Source: Alloprevotella tannerae
Lineage (GTDB): Bacteria > Bacteroidota > Bacteroidia > Bacteroidales > Bacteroidaceae
DNA: 14,671 nucleotides
Reading direction: 5' to 3'
Assembly: GCA_015259125.1 (NCBI GenBank)
Contig: JABZGR010000040.1
Location: 1-14,671 of the forward strand
Below, piece by piece: positions 1 to 8,382 of the stretch. A model generated the notes under the pieces. It saw only the letters and a program-made list of their open reading frames with translations. It was not told the DNA's origin and searched no databases. Made by a program: the position numbers and the translations under genes. How positions within the stretch are numbered: the stretch's first letter is position 1; the number at the start of each line of letters is the position of its first letter.

Positions 1-120
1 CAAAAGAACGGCGTATCGATCAAAAAACTTTTATCGGACAGCAATAATAATAAACTTATCCCGAACTGGCGTATCCTAATAGGTTTTCAGAGAACTTCTA
101 AGCGAAAATCCTACAAGTAG
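1..120 (+). CDS. Partial 3' end of an unknown gene
   Basis: Frame 1 is open from the window edge to a TAG at 118-120 and gives 39 residues ending in WRILIGFQRTSKRKSYK. The start lies outside the window. The tail is basic, and a WRILIGFQ-like strand could be the last beta strand of an envelope protein, but that is a guess and I recognise no family. The open length is short enough to arise by chance. No terminator follows directly; the first strong hairpin is near 417. Confidence 0.35.
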   Translation, partial: QKNGVSIKKLLSDSNNNKLIPNWRILIGFQRTSKRKSYK

Positions 121-225
121 ATCTTAAAGTATCGTCTTGCTATCCTCACTATTCTTGTACGAGATTTTATCCCACTAGTTTTGAATAATACTCAAAAAGA
201 ATAGAAGCTGCTAAGCTACAAAGCT

Positions 226-289
226 GATGGTACTAATGTCCTTTCGTGGTGGTACAAGTCTCCTTACACGAAAGGACATTTCTACCATC
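226..289. repeat. Long interrupted palindrome, intergenic repeat
   Basis: Positions 226-232 (GATGGTA) pair with 283-289 (TACCATC), and 235-248 (AATGTCCTTTCGTG) pair perfectly with 267-280. A 2x2 internal loop lies between the two stems and an 18-nt loop caps the structure. The loop side contains GTGGTACAAGTCT, which resembles GTGGTACAATTCT at 9125-9137, so this may be a member of a dispersed repeat family. No T-run follows on either strand, so it is not a typical terminator. It could be a REP-like or MITE-like remnant. Confidence 0.6.
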
Positions 290-416
290 GTGGAAGTACT
301 TTGAGTGATCTAGACAAAAAGAGGTGGAGAGGCCAATTGGTTTTTTATTGGTACAGTCATCTATAATCGTTGCTTGAATTCGGTAAACACCACTTGGACT
401 TTATTGGTTCAAAATG

Positions 417-454
417 ATTGTAGGAGGAATACGATTGGGTATTCCTCCTACAAT
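417..454 (-). terminator. 15-bp hairpin, terminator of the metalloprotease operon
   Basis: Positions 417-431 and 440-454 are perfect 15-bp complements (core TAGGAGGAAT / ATTCCTCCTA) with an 8-nt loop. The hairpin begins 26 bp beyond the stop codon of the minus-strand metalloprotease gene. On that strand it is followed by a short U-tract (CATTTTG), which fits a weak-tailed intrinsic terminator. It could also stop plus-strand transcripts from the left. Confidence 0.6.
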
Positions 455-480
455 ATTCTGATTCTATTGTAATGATTCTT

Positions 481-2838
481 CTACTTAATTACAAGGGCAC
501 GACTAATCATATCGCTCAAGTTTGCATAGTGCGCAGCAGATGCAGCATCTGTTCCCACCGTTTTCAGAGAGTGCTGTAATTGTGTCAATGTTTTCAACAC
601 TATTGGACGTGCAGGTGATGTTGTCGTAGATTGTTTAAAGTATTGCGTCAACTCATTTACAAATGTACTTTGAAGGGCTTTGCGGTATGGCGTAACTTTT
701 ACTTTAGATTTGAGTTCTTTGAAGATCAACTCCGTGACTTCCGGAAGATAAGCCGTAGCAGGATAGTCTGCATTTAGATTGTCTAAAGTGCTTTTAGCTA
801 CCAATTTACGCACAAGCGAATTACCAACATTGATCGTAACAGACTGAGGATCTTTAGTCAGACGATTAAGATAGCTTTCATTTATCAACCATTTCGGTTC
901 TTCGAGTACTTGACGATTCAACCAAGCCAAAGCCTCTCGCTGCCGCTTTGCAGGAACGTTTGTATAAATAGCTCCTTCTTGGTCTACAGTCTTAAAGTCT
1001 TTATATACGCCACCTACAAAACGGAAGACGTGTGAGATATAGCGCAAGAATTGGCTATTGACAGCTTGATAAGCATCGAGAAGATTTGTGCCAAAGATAT
1101 CACCATGTTGATATGTCCAATCAGGAAGTTCTTTCACTTCGCGCTTGAGGTTTAATATGCCATACTCGTTAGCTTTCATAACGTCATTACTCAAATCCTC
1201 TGTTTGACAGCGAGGGTCATTGACATTATTTGATTCACCATCACCAAACCAAAGGCGACGATTGCTTTTGAGCATTTTAGAGGTAAGCGCTTCTAATTCA
1301 TGATGGTCACTCACATCATCATAAGAATCCCAAGTCGGCGTATAGCCCCATTGAATGGCCCACATATCATAATCGCCAATTCTTGGGAAGATACCTTCGC
1401 GAGAAATATTGTCTTCGGGTTGCGCGACATAATTAAATCTTGCATAGTCCATGATACTAGGGGTGTGTCCATGGGCCTCTACCCACAATTTATTGCGTAG
1501 ACTATCAACAGGCACAGTGCTTGAAGAGCCAAAGTTATGACATAGACCTAGCGTATGACCAACTTCATGGCTAGAAACAAATCGGATTAGTTGACCCATC
1601 AGGTCATCGTCGAAGCGCATCTTTTGAGCAGCTTCGTCTATTGTGCCTGCTTGGATCATATACCAATCGTGAACCAATTTCATCACATTATGATACCAAC
1701 AAATATGACTCTCTAGAATCTCTCCTGAGCGTGGATCGTGTACTTGAGGCCCATAAGCATTTTCAATAGGGGATGCTAAATAGCGTATACAGCTATAACG
1801 AGCATCTTCCATAGACATCGTAGAGTCTGTGTCCGGCCATTCTTTGGCCATAATTGCATTCTTGAAACCTGCTTTTTCAAATGCTTTTGCCCAATCGTTA
1901 ACACCAGCAATGAGATAAGGGCGCCAGCGTTTAGGAGTAGCAGGATCAACATAATAGATGATGGGTTTTTTAGGCTCAACAAGTTCGCCTCGTTTCATTT
2001 TTTCTGCATCAACACTATCTTTAGGCTCGAGGCGCCAACGTGTGATAAAACGCTTTTTTTCCACACATTGCTGGAAGTCTGAAAATTGAACAAAGCTGTC
2101 GCTAAAGTATCCGATGCGAGGATCAAACAAGCGCCGCTGCATGGGCACTTTTGGCAATAGAATAAACGAGACATTTAACCCTATCGTAACTTTACCTGTT
2201 TCATAGCCTGCATAGGTGTTATTTTGTGCAGAAGTCCAGGTTTTCACTGTGCGAACTTCAGTGTTAATAGGGAAGGTCTTTATGCTTTCTATGTAAGACA
2301 TTGAAGGTAACATCATCCCAAGTCCGAACCTTTTCTTAGCCATTTGGTTTAACCCAATCGCAGCATTGTCTTCTTGGAAGAAGGCTGATACCTTTATCTT
2401 ATACAGACTCTTTGCATGACTTTCTATCTTGAACGCTCCTATGATAGGATTGGAATTGCTGATTAATATAGCACGATTAACTGCATCGAGGCTATCTGCA
2501 GTATTCATGAGTAATTCTGAACGAAGAAGTAATTGATCGTTAGGAGATTTCTCAAAATACATAGTGGAGTAGTTGACTTGTTCTCCACCATATAAATCGG
2601 AGTTTGCAGGTGTAGAAGTATACCGTACAGAAACTAAGAAGCGTCTCCCTATAATAGAATCAGGGATTTCGAAGAAGTAATCTTTATCTGTTTTGATAAC
2701 ATTAAAGAGTCCTTTAGTTGTAATAGCTTTCTCCGCAGGTTTAGCATCTTTTGCGGGAGGATTTGGCTTTTTTCGAGCCATTGTTTCCGTCGCTATTGAG
2801 AAAAATAAGCAGACAGAGAGAAGTATAAACTTTTTCAT
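481..2838 (-). CDS. Secreted zinc metalloprotease (DUF5117/DUF5118/DUF4953 type)
   Basis: This 785-residue protein starts with a signal peptide (MKKFILLSVCLFFSIATETMA, about 1-21), so it is exported to the periplasm, outer membrane or beyond. The first ~300 residues match what I know of the DUF5118 and DUF5117 regions that precede the catalytic domain in Bacteroidetes zinc-dependent metalloproteases. The catalytic site is HEVGHTLGLCH, with zinc-binding H424, H428 and H434 and catalytic E425. A Met-turn follows (SIMDYARF, M463), the arrangement of metzincins. The C-terminal ~250 residues are mainly helical. All key residues are present, so it should be active; the substrate is unknown. It starts 10 bp after the stop of the 226-residue gene upstream, so it is probably the last gene of an rlmD-containing operon. 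The family call is secure; physiological role is not. Confidence 0.93.
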   Translation of the reverse strand: MKKFILLSVCLFFSIATETMARKKPNPPAKDAKPAEKAITTKGLFNVIKTDKDYFFEIPDSIIGRRFLVSVRYTSTPANSDLYGGEQVNYSTMYFEKSPNDQLLLRSELLMNTADSLDAVNRAILISNSNPIIGAFKIESHAKSLYKIKVSAFFQEDNAAIGLNQMAKKRFGLGMMLPSMSYIESIKTFPINTEVRTVKTWTSAQNNTYAGYETGKVTIGLNVSFILLPKVPMQRRLFDPRIGYFSDSFVQFSDFQQCVEKKRFITRWRLEPKDSVDAEKMKRGELVEPKKPIIYYVDPATPKRWRPYLIAGVNDWAKAFEKAGFKNAIMAKEWPDTDSTMSMEDARYSCIRYLASPIENAYGPQVHDPRSGEILESHICWYHNVMKLVHDWYMIQAGTIDEAAQKMRFDDDLMGQLIRFVSSHEVGHTLGLCHNFGSSSTVPVDSLRNKLWVEAHGHTPSIMDYARFNYVAQPEDNISREGIFPRIGDYDMWAIQWGYTPTWDSYDDVSDHHELEALTSKMLKSNRRLWFGDGESNNVNDPRCQTEDLSNDVMKANEYGILNLKREVKELPDWTYQHGDIFGTNLLDAYQAVNSQFLRYISHVFRFVGGVYKDFKTVDQEGAIYTNVPAKRQREALAWLNRQVLEEPKWLINESYLNRLTKDPQSVTINVGNSLVRKLVAKSTLDNLNADYPATAYLPEVTELIFKELKSKVKVTPYRKALQSTFVNELTQYFKQSTTTSPARPIVLKTLTQLQHSLKTVGTDAASAAHYANLSDMISRALVIK

Positions 2839-2848
2839 TGTTGAATTA

Positions 2849-3529
2849 TTAAGTTGTAATGATTTTCTGAAATCCTTCGTAAGTTTCCAATCTATTCAGC
2901 TCATATGTTTCAAGTCGCAGTGAAAATGTGCCAGGAAGCGCATTTAACCCAAAATAACTCTGAATGATACCAGCTAAATTAAAACTCAGATGATCTCCTT
3001 TACGCATTAGTATAATTGAATATTCTCTCAGAGCCTGAATCTGATGATCCATTTTGCGTAACGATTGGAAAATACAATAGTATATGGGAAGTGTATTGAA
3101 ATTTAAAAGAAGTTTGACCCGTTTATGACTATCTTCATCATAATAGAGATTAAGAATCCATTCTATTTCTTGTGGATCTGATAGGGTAGGGAGAAGAGTA
3201 ACAAGGAGTTTATTCTTGTCAATGGGGCTTGCGACCTGAGCATATTCTTCTATTTCCTTTAGAGCAAGTGCAAAATGATTTGGTATCGCCTTGAGGAATG
3301 TGCCCAAGAACGCTTTTGGTTTTTTGGGAACGATTGTTATGAAGCAATGCCAATAAGATTCTCGTGACAAAGACGACAACAACTTATCTCCTAACAAAAA
3401 ACCAGCCGTTCTAAATTCAGCATTGCTTAGTTGCAGGAGATAATTATATAACCCTATTGCGTCATTTGCTTGGAGAAAAGTCGTGAGTCTTGACTCTATC
3501 CGTGGGTTGTGCTTTTTCAGTGCAGACAT
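2849..3529 (-). CDS. Unrecognised helical protein, 226 aa
   Basis: I do not recognise this protein. It has 226 residues, no signal peptide and no obvious membrane segment, so it is probably cytoplasmic. The sequence is leucine-rich and looks all-helical (for example residues 15-60 and 100-160), in the manner of an alpha-solenoid or scaffold. Near the C-terminus the hexapeptide RLETYE occurs twice within 14 residues (LRLETYELNRLETYEG). It sits 19 bp downstream of the rRNA methyltransferase gene and 10 bp upstream of the metalloprotease gene, so co-transcription is very likely. No catalytic motif can be pointed to. Coding status is supported by length, codon pattern and tight packing; function is unknown. 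Confidence 0.8.
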   Translation of the reverse strand: MSALKKHNPRIESRLTTFLQANDAIGLYNYLLQLSNAEFRTAGFLLGDKLLSSLSRESYWHCFITIVPKKPKAFLGTFLKAIPNHFALALKEIEEYAQVASPIDKNKLLVTLLPTLSDPQEIEWILNLYYDEDSHKRVKLLLNFNTLPIYYCIFQSLRKMDHQIQALREYSIILMRKGDHLSFNLAGIIQSYFGLNALPGTFSLRLETYELNRLETYEGFQKIITT

Positions 3530-3548
3530 TATGGCTGTACGGAATAAA

Positions 3549-4970
3549 TTAATTGTTTCTTTCCATCAATAGAACATTTTCCACATGATGAGTTTGTGGA
3601 AACATATCTACAGGCTGTACTTTGGTTATATGATAGTCTGCAGAAAGAAGTGATACATCACGAGCTTGCGTTGCAGGATTACAGCTGACGTATACAATAC
3701 GCTTCGGGGCGGCAAAAAGTATAGTAGATATAACGTCATTATGCATACCTGCTCGTGGAGGATCTGTGATTATAACATCTGGACGTCCATATAATGCCAC
3801 GAAATTATCTGTAAGAATATCTTTCATATCTCCGGCAAAGAACTGAATATTGTCAAGATTGTTTAGTACTGCATTTTCTTTTGCGTCTTTTATCGCTTCT
3901 GGAACATATTCAATACCTATAACTCTTTTGGCTTTTCCTGCAATAAAGTTGGCAATGGTCCCAGTACCAGTATAAAGATCGTACACGTATTCATTGCCAG
4001 AGAGATTGGCAAACTCACGTACTACTTTGTACAAGGCAAATGCTTGTTCAGAGTTTGTCTGATAAAAACTCTTAGGACCAATCTTAAATTGAAGATCTTC
4101 CATTTGTTCATATATATAATCTGCCCCGCTGAATGTATGTATGTCTAAATCAGAAATTGTATCGTTGCATTTAGTGTTATTGACATACAATAGTGAGGTT
4201 ATTTCAGGGAAGGTTGTTTTTATCCATTGTAGAACATCCTGAGCTTCTTTTTCCTCTTGAGCCTCCCTAATACAGAATTGAAGAAGCACCATAATCTCTC
4301 CGGTTGAAGTTTTTCGCAACATCATATTACGAAGCAGCCCCGTCTGATTTCTTAGGTCAAAAAAGGAATATCCTTTTTCAATAACATAACTGCGCAGACC
4401 ATTTCTAATTCTATTGTTAAAGTCATCCATTAGGAAACATTCTTTTAGATCTAAGATCTTATCGAATGCTCCAGGAATATGGAAGCCTACAGCATTCATA
4501 TCTGAGAAAACAACTCCACTCTCTATTTGCTCTTTTGTGAGCCATTTTTTATTTGAGAAGCCAAACTCTAATTTGTTTCGATAAGCTTTAGTCTTTTTGC
4601 TTCCTATAATGGGCAAAATTTTAGGAAAGGGAACTTTTCCAATTCGAGTTAAGGCATCTTCTACTTGTTGTTGCTTCGCTTTGAGTTGTTCTTCATAAGG
4701 AAGACTCTGCCATTTACAGCCACCGCAAACGCCGAAATGTTTACAAAATGGCTGTATGCGCATTGGGGAGGGCTGAATAATGCTTGCAATAGTTGCTTCT
4801 GCGTAATGTGATTTCTTACGTGTAACTTGTAGATCAACAATGTCGCCCGGTACCGCATAAGGAATAAAAATAACCTTATTATCTACTCGAGCTATAGCCT
4901 TTCCTTCGGCTGCGATACCTTCAATCTGTATGTTTTCTAACAAGGGTAGAGGCTTCCTTTTTCTTGCCAT
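3549..4970 (-). CDS. rlmD: 23S rRNA (uracil-C5)-methyltransferase, RlmD/RumA family
   Basis: This 473-residue enzyme belongs to the TrmA/RumA family, which transfers a methyl group from S-adenosylmethionine to C5 of uracil in rRNA, U1939 of 23S rRNA for RlmD. Residues ~10-67 form a TRAM RNA-binding domain. The 4Fe-4S ligands are visible as C76, C82 and C85 (CKHFGVCGGC) and C178 (LKEC). The SAM site is YDLYTGTGTIANF, followed by TDPPRAGMH. The catalytic nucleophile is C430 in YVSCNPATQARD, and the general base is probably E464 in QTHHVENVLL. Length and motif order are normal. In Bacteroidetes the same family also includes RlmCD-like enzymes that methylate two sites, so the exact target is inferred. 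It heads a likely three-gene operon, with about 110 bp separating it from mutY. Confidence 0.93.
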   Translation of the reverse strand: MARKRKPLPLLENIQIEGIAAEGKAIARVDNKVIFIPYAVPGDIVDLQVTRKKSHYAEATIASIIQPSPMRIQPFCKHFGVCGGCKWQSLPYEEQLKAKQQQVEDALTRIGKVPFPKILPIIGSKKTKAYRNKLEFGFSNKKWLTKEQIESGVVFSDMNAVGFHIPGAFDKILDLKECFLMDDFNNRIRNGLRSYVIEKGYSFFDLRNQTGLLRNMMLRKTSTGEIMVLLQFCIREAQEEKEAQDVLQWIKTTFPEITSLLYVNNTKCNDTISDLDIHTFSGADYIYEQMEDLQFKIGPKSFYQTNSEQAFALYKVVREFANLSGNEYVYDLYTGTGTIANFIAGKAKRVIGIEYVPEAIKDAKENAVLNNLDNIQFFAGDMKDILTDNFVALYGRPDVIITDPPRAGMHNDVISTILFAAPKRIVYVSCNPATQARDVSLLSADYHITKVQPVDMFPQTHHVENVLLMERNN

Positions 4971-5080
4971 GCAAATCTTGATTTTAGGATTGCGAAGTTA
5001 ATGATTTTTATCGAATTAATCTGTTGATTTTGTGGTTTTGTCTTGAGAGAATATTTAGTCGAAAGGTAGAAGATAGACTT
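4971..5080 (-). promoter_or_regulatory. Possible promoter region for rlmD
   Basis: The 110-bp gap between mutY and rlmD contains, on the minus strand, TAACTTCG at about 4993-5000, a one-mismatch match to the Bacteroidetes -7 box TAnnTTTG. I see no TTG at the usual ~20-bp distance upstream. It would give an independent start for the rlmD group, but the signal is weak and read-through from mutY is equally possible. Confidence 0.3.
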
Positions 5081-6151
5081 TTATGTTAAGTCATCTATCG
5101 CATCATATAATAGCTCTATTAATCTGGAAGCTGGATAGTTTGCTCTTTCTTTTTCCGGAACAAAATTATACTTTTCAATAGTCGAAAACTCGGATAGTTC
5201 TACTTCATAGCAATCCACAATTAGAACTTGATGTGTTAGCACATGTTTCATTCCTTTTACAGCTAATCTAAATGTAGCTTGCTTGGGAAGGTTGGCCTTT
5301 TGAATAATAGAAGGCAACTCTGCACTCTCTGAAAATTCGATAAGCAGTGGCTCGTAAAGCCCCTGCCATATATCTCCTTTTTCTCTACGATGTAGCAGAA
5401 TTGAATCTTTATATCTGATATAGAGATAAATTAAAAAGCGAGTCCGAACAGCCGTTTTTTTTGCTTTAACTGGTAGCGTTGAAACTGATGTTTCTATAAA
5501 CGCAACACAACTTACTTGTAGAGGGCAGTTATTGCACCTTGGATTCTTTGGCACGCACTGCAGCGCACCAAAATCCATTAAAGCTTGATTGTATTGTGCA
5601 GGATTCTTTTTATCTAACAAGTTTTGCGCTAATGTGGAAAATAGCTTTTTTCCTTCAGTTGTGCCAATTGGCGTTGTTACTCCCCAATAACGCGCAAGGA
5701 CTCTATAGACATTTCCATCAACAACAGCATAGGGCAGATTATAAGCAAACGATGCTATGGCTGCCGCTGTATAATCGCCGACTCCTTTCAACATCCTTAT
5801 ATCCTTATAACTTGTAGGAAATTGTCCACTTGTTGCTATTGTCTTTGCTGCAAAGTGCAAGTTTCGTGCACGCGAATAATAGCCTAAGCCTTGCCATAAT
5901 TTTAGCACCTCATCTTCATCGGCTTTAGCCAAATCATCTACAGAAGGAAAGCGATCTATGAACCGGAGATAGTAGTCATATCCTTGAACAACCCTTGTTT
6001 GTTGTAAGATGATTTCAGAAATCCATATGCGATATGGATCTTTTATATCACGCCAAGGTAGTTCTCGCTTATTATTGAGATACCATTCTTCTATTTGTTC
6101 TGCAAAATAATGAGCCTCTTGAAGGCTTGATGCTTCAAACGTATCAATCAT
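5081..6151 (-). CDS. mutY: A/G-specific adenine DNA glycosylase MutY
   Basis: MutY removes adenine mispaired with 8-oxoguanine and so prevents G:C to T:A mutations. The protein has 356 residues, a normal length. The N-terminal HhH-GPD domain carries catalytic E46 in WISEIILQQTRV, the helix-hairpin-helix MLKGVGDYTAAAI (120-132) and catalytic D145 in VVDGNVYRVLARYWG. The 4Fe-4S cluster ligands are C199, C206, C209 and C215, with the canonical C-x6-C-x2-C-x5-C spacing. Residues ~235-345 form the NUDIX-like C-terminal domain that recognises 8-oxoG (for example LHRREKGDIWQGLYEPLL). Its ATG overlaps the last 8 bases of the guanylyltransferase gene, which suggests translational coupling. All catalytic residues are intact. 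Confidence 0.96.
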   Translation of the reverse strand: MIDTFEASSLQEAHYFAEQIEEWYLNNKRELPWRDIKDPYRIWISEIILQQTRVVQGYDYYLRFIDRFPSVDDLAKADEDEVLKLWQGLGYYSRARNLHFAAKTIATSGQFPTSYKDIRMLKGVGDYTAAAIASFAYNLPYAVVDGNVYRVLARYWGVTTPIGTTEGKKLFSTLAQNLLDKKNPAQYNQALMDFGALQCVPKNPRCNNCPLQVSCVAFIETSVSTLPVKAKKTAVRTRFLIYLYIRYKDSILLHRREKGDIWQGLYEPLLIEFSESAELPSIIQKANLPKQATFRLAVKGMKHVLTHQVLIVDCYEVELSEFSTIEKYNFVPEKERANYPASRLIELLYDAIDDLT

Positions 6152-7199
6152 GGAAAAGTTTGATACGCTGCTCTTCCGACAATTTGCAGATAAGAAGCGT
6201 TCCTTCTTTTTCCGCTACTATATACCCATCTAATCCCTGTACAACTACCTTTTTCAGATTCTCTGTGTGAACAATGCAATTAAAACTGTCATACAAGTTA
6301 ATTTGCTCTCCGATAGAAGCATTGCCATATTTATCTTGCGATATATGATTACGCAACGAGCCCCACGAGCCTAAGTCGCTCCAACCAAAGGATGCTGGGT
6401 ATACATATACATCTTCAGAACGCTCAAGTATAGCATAATCGACTGAGATAGATGGACATTTCTCATAAGCCTCGTTTATTTTTTCTTGTTCCTGATCCGT
6501 ACCATAGTAAGGCAAGCGAGATTCAAACAATTCTGAAATCTCAGGGTCCCAGATTCGGAAAGCATTAACGATTGTACTGACGCTCCATATAAAGATACCT
6601 GAGTTCCAGAAATAAACATTACGCCGTAGATACTCTTTTGCAACCTCTAAAGTTGGTTTCTCTTTAAACATATCTACACGAAAGATATTCTTCATTCGAG
6701 GCGATGCTGCCGTCAGATCAGCTTTGATATAGCCATATCCTGTTTCCGGATGAGTGGGGCGAATACCTATGGTAACAATAGCATCCGTTTCTGAAGCAAA
6801 CTTCAATCCGCCTTCAATCACATCCCTAAAATCCGGAACGTCAGTTATGATATGATCACTCGGCGTAACGATGATGTTCGCCCGAGGGCTCTGTTTCTTA
6901 ATCTTCCAGCTTGCGTAACAAATGCAGGGAGCTGTATTTCTTCTAACAGGTTCCAAGAGAACATTCTCTTTAGGTATATCCGGCAATTGCTCATAGACCA
7001 AATCGCGATAATCGGCTGAAGTGACCACCCAAATATTCTTGGCCGGTACAATTCCTTCAAATCTTTTGGCTGTTAACTGTATAAGTGTCAGTCCGCAACC
7101 TAAAACATCTATAAACTGTTTAGGTAGTTTACTACTACTAAGTGGCCAGAAACGACTACCAATGCCGCCTGCCATTATGACAAGATGATTATCCGGCAT
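6144..7199 (-). CDS. manC: Mannose-1-phosphate guanylyltransferase
   Basis: The enzyme makes GDP-mannose from GTP and mannose-1-phosphate, a donor for surface polysaccharides, glycoproteins and GDP-fucose. At 351 residues it is the short, single-function form, with no C-terminal phosphomannose isomerase domain. The nucleotide-binding loop MAGGIGSRFWPLS with SKLPKQF lies at residues 9-27. The later family motifs FKEKPTLEVAKEYL, WNSGIFIW and FGWSDLGSWGSL are present and in order. The start used has the ATG 5 bp after the DUF1573 stop codon, and the stop overlaps mutY by 8 bp. It appears to be the middle gene of an operon whose members are not otherwise linked in pathway. Confidence 0.94.
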   Translation of the reverse strand: MPDNHLVIMAGGIGSRFWPLSSSKLPKQFIDVLGCGLTLIQLTAKRFEGIVPAKNIWVVTSADYRDLVYEQLPDIPKENVLLEPVRRNTAPCICYASWKIKKQSPRANIIVTPSDHIITDVPDFRDVIEGGLKFASETDAIVTIGIRPTHPETGYGYIKADLTAASPRMKNIFRVDMFKEKPTLEVAKEYLRRNVYFWNSGIFIWSVSTIVNAFRIWDPEISELFESRLPYYGTDQEQEKINEAYEKCPSISVDYAILERSEDVYVYPASFGWSDLGSWGSLRNHISQDKYGNASIGEQINLYDSFNCIVHTENLKKVVVQGLDGYIVAEKEGTLLICKLSEEQRIKLFHD

Positions 7200-7204
7200 A
7201 ACGA

Positions 7205-7591
7205 TTACTTTTTATTTGAGACCATATCTCCTTCTATATAGACGCGCACTATATTATTTTTCGCATTCGAACTGATCGTGACCGGCTTCTTAAAATGGCC
7301 TGGGAATAAGTTCTTGCCATTATAGCTTATTGTGACTTTCCCCTTTTCGCCCGGATTGATCGGTGTACGCGTAAAGCTGGCTACAGTGCAACCACAAGAG
7401 GAGAATGCCTGCTGAATCACCAAAGGCTTATCGCCGGTATTGGTAAACAGAAATTCGCACTTTTGCGGCTGGTCACTTGAGAATGTACCAAAATCGTGAG
7501 ATGTCTTTTCAAACTGAATCACAGCTTGTGCTTGTAGCGTTTGGCATATTGCTCCTAGAAGAAGACCTGCTATGAGTAAAAATCTTTTCAT
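7205..7591 (-). CDS. Secreted DUF1573 protein
   Basis: The protein has 128 residues from the preferred start at 7591: the ATG gives MKRFLLIAGLLLGAICQTLQAQ, a clean signal peptide ending near residue 21. The longer open frame to 7630 would put 13 charged residues before the signal and would overlap the promoter box at 7628-7635, so I reject it. The mature part is a single Ig-like DUF1573 domain, with HDFGTF, FLFTNTGDKPLVI, the SSCGCT motif and the closing VTISSN strand. Such domains are common in Bacteroidetes periplasmic or surface proteins; no enzymatic role is known to me. It is the first gene of the manC-mutY group. Confidence 0.88.
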   Translation of the reverse strand: MKRFLLIAGLLLGAICQTLQAQAVIQFEKTSHDFGTFSSDQPQKCEFLFTNTGDKPLVIQQAFSSCGCTVASFTRTPINPGEKGKVTISYNGKNLFPGHFKKPVTISSNAKNNIVRVYIEGDMVSNKK

Positions 7592-7627
7592 AACCTTTTC
7601 TATATTTAGTTGGGGTTTCTTATTCTG

Positions 7628-7635
7628 CAAAAATA
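7628..7635 (-). promoter_or_regulatory. -7 box for DUF1573-manC-mutY operon
   Basis: The minus strand reads TATTTTTG followed by CA, an exact match to the Bacteroidetes -7 consensus TAnnTTTG, 36 bp before the preferred ATG at 7591. No clear TTG lies 20 bp upstream, so the -33 element is weak or absent. Position and orientation fit a start for the three-gene minus-strand operon. Confidence 0.55.
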
Positions 7636-7697
7636 GGATTATTTTGCTTAATAGTAATCTTTCACAGAAAAAAAATGGGCTATCAAGCCGTTATCCG

Positions 7698-7705
7698 TAT
7701 TTTTG
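7698..7705 (+). promoter_or_regulatory. -7 box for ruvC
   Basis: TATTTTTG followed by CA matches the Bacteroidetes -7 consensus, 47 bp upstream of the ATG at 7753. It lies inside the long form of the ruvC open frame, which is one reason to prefer the shorter start. Its twin on the other strand (7628-7635) makes this a compact divergent promoter region. Confidence 0.5.
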
Positions 7706-7752
7706 CAACGATTAATAGCCGCTACCCGTTTGCTTTAGTACTTCTACAAAGG

Positions 7753-8382
7753 ATGAGGAAAACAATCGACAAAGTTATATTGGGAATAGATCCAGGAACG
7801 AACCTTCTTGGATATGGCGTGCTTCATATTCGCAACAACAAAGTCGAAATGGAAGCAATGGGAGTGATTGATTTGCGAAAAGTCAAAGATGTATATCTTA
7901 AGCTTGGACGCATACATGAGCGTATAATAGGCATTATTGACTCATTTCATCCTGATGAATTGGCTATCGAAGCTCCTTTTTTTGGCAAAAACATACAAAG
8001 TATGCTGAAATTGGGTAGGGCACAGGGCGTGGCAATTGCAGCCGCAATAAGCCGAGATATACCTATTCACGAATATGCCCCGTTAAAAATTAAGATGGCT
8101 ATAACGGGAAATGGACAGGCTAGCAAAGAGCAAGTGGCTGACTTTTTAAAACGTATCTTGAGTTTGAAAGAGGAACAAATGCTTTCTTATATGGATGCCA
8201 CGGATGCTTTAGCTGCGGCCTATTGTCATTATTTGCAAGATGGTCGCGAAGAAAAAACGCTTGGCGTGCCTCATTCGTGGGCTGCTTTTGTAAAACAAAA
8301 TCAAAATAGAGTGGCCGTATTACCCAATAAATCACGATTAAAGATTGATAACTGCCAAACTAAAAAAACATTGAAGGAATGA
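7753..8382 (+). CDS. ruvC: Holliday junction endonuclease RuvC
   Basis: RuvC cuts Holliday junctions during recombination and works with the RuvAB branch-migration motor. From the ATG at 7753 the protein has 209 residues, slightly longer than the ~170-190 usual in the family because of a C-terminal tail (SWAAFVKQNQNR... onward). The frame is open to an ATG at 7675, but that adds 26 residues with no family counterpart and covers the -7 box at 7698. Catalytic residues are visible: D13 (LGIDPGT), E73 (LAIEAPFFGKN), and D148 and D151 (YMDATDALAAAYCH). The DNA-binding stretch LKLGRAQGVAIAAA is typical. The stop overlaps the start of the next gene as ATGA. Confidence 0.95.
   Translation: MRKTIDKVILGIDPGTNLLGYGVLHIRNNKVEMEAMGVIDLRKVKDVYLKLGRIHERIIGIIDSFHPDELAIEAPFFGKNIQSMLKLGRAQGVAIAAAISRDIPIHEYAPLKIKMAITGNGQASKEQVADFLKRILSLKEEQMLSYMDATDALAAAYCHYLQDGREEKTLGVPHSWAAFVKQNQNRVAVLPNKSRLKIDNCQTKKTLKE

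Larger units (their letters stand above)
121..480. other. Gene-poor intergenic stretch with palindromes
   Basis: No convincing coding frame is present between the possible CDS end at 120 and the metalloprotease stop at 481. The stretch holds a long interrupted palindrome (226-289) and a 15-bp perfect hairpin (417-454), listed separately. I see no tRNA or other RNA gene. Confidence 0.6.

Noticed and set aside
7592..7630. Longer DUF1573 N-terminus starting at 7630
   Set aside because: It would place charged residues before a normal signal peptide and overlap the promoter box at 7628-7635.
7675..7752. Longer RuvC N-terminus starting at 7675
   Set aside because: The extra 26 residues precede the conserved family start and cover a good -7 promoter box at 7698-7705.
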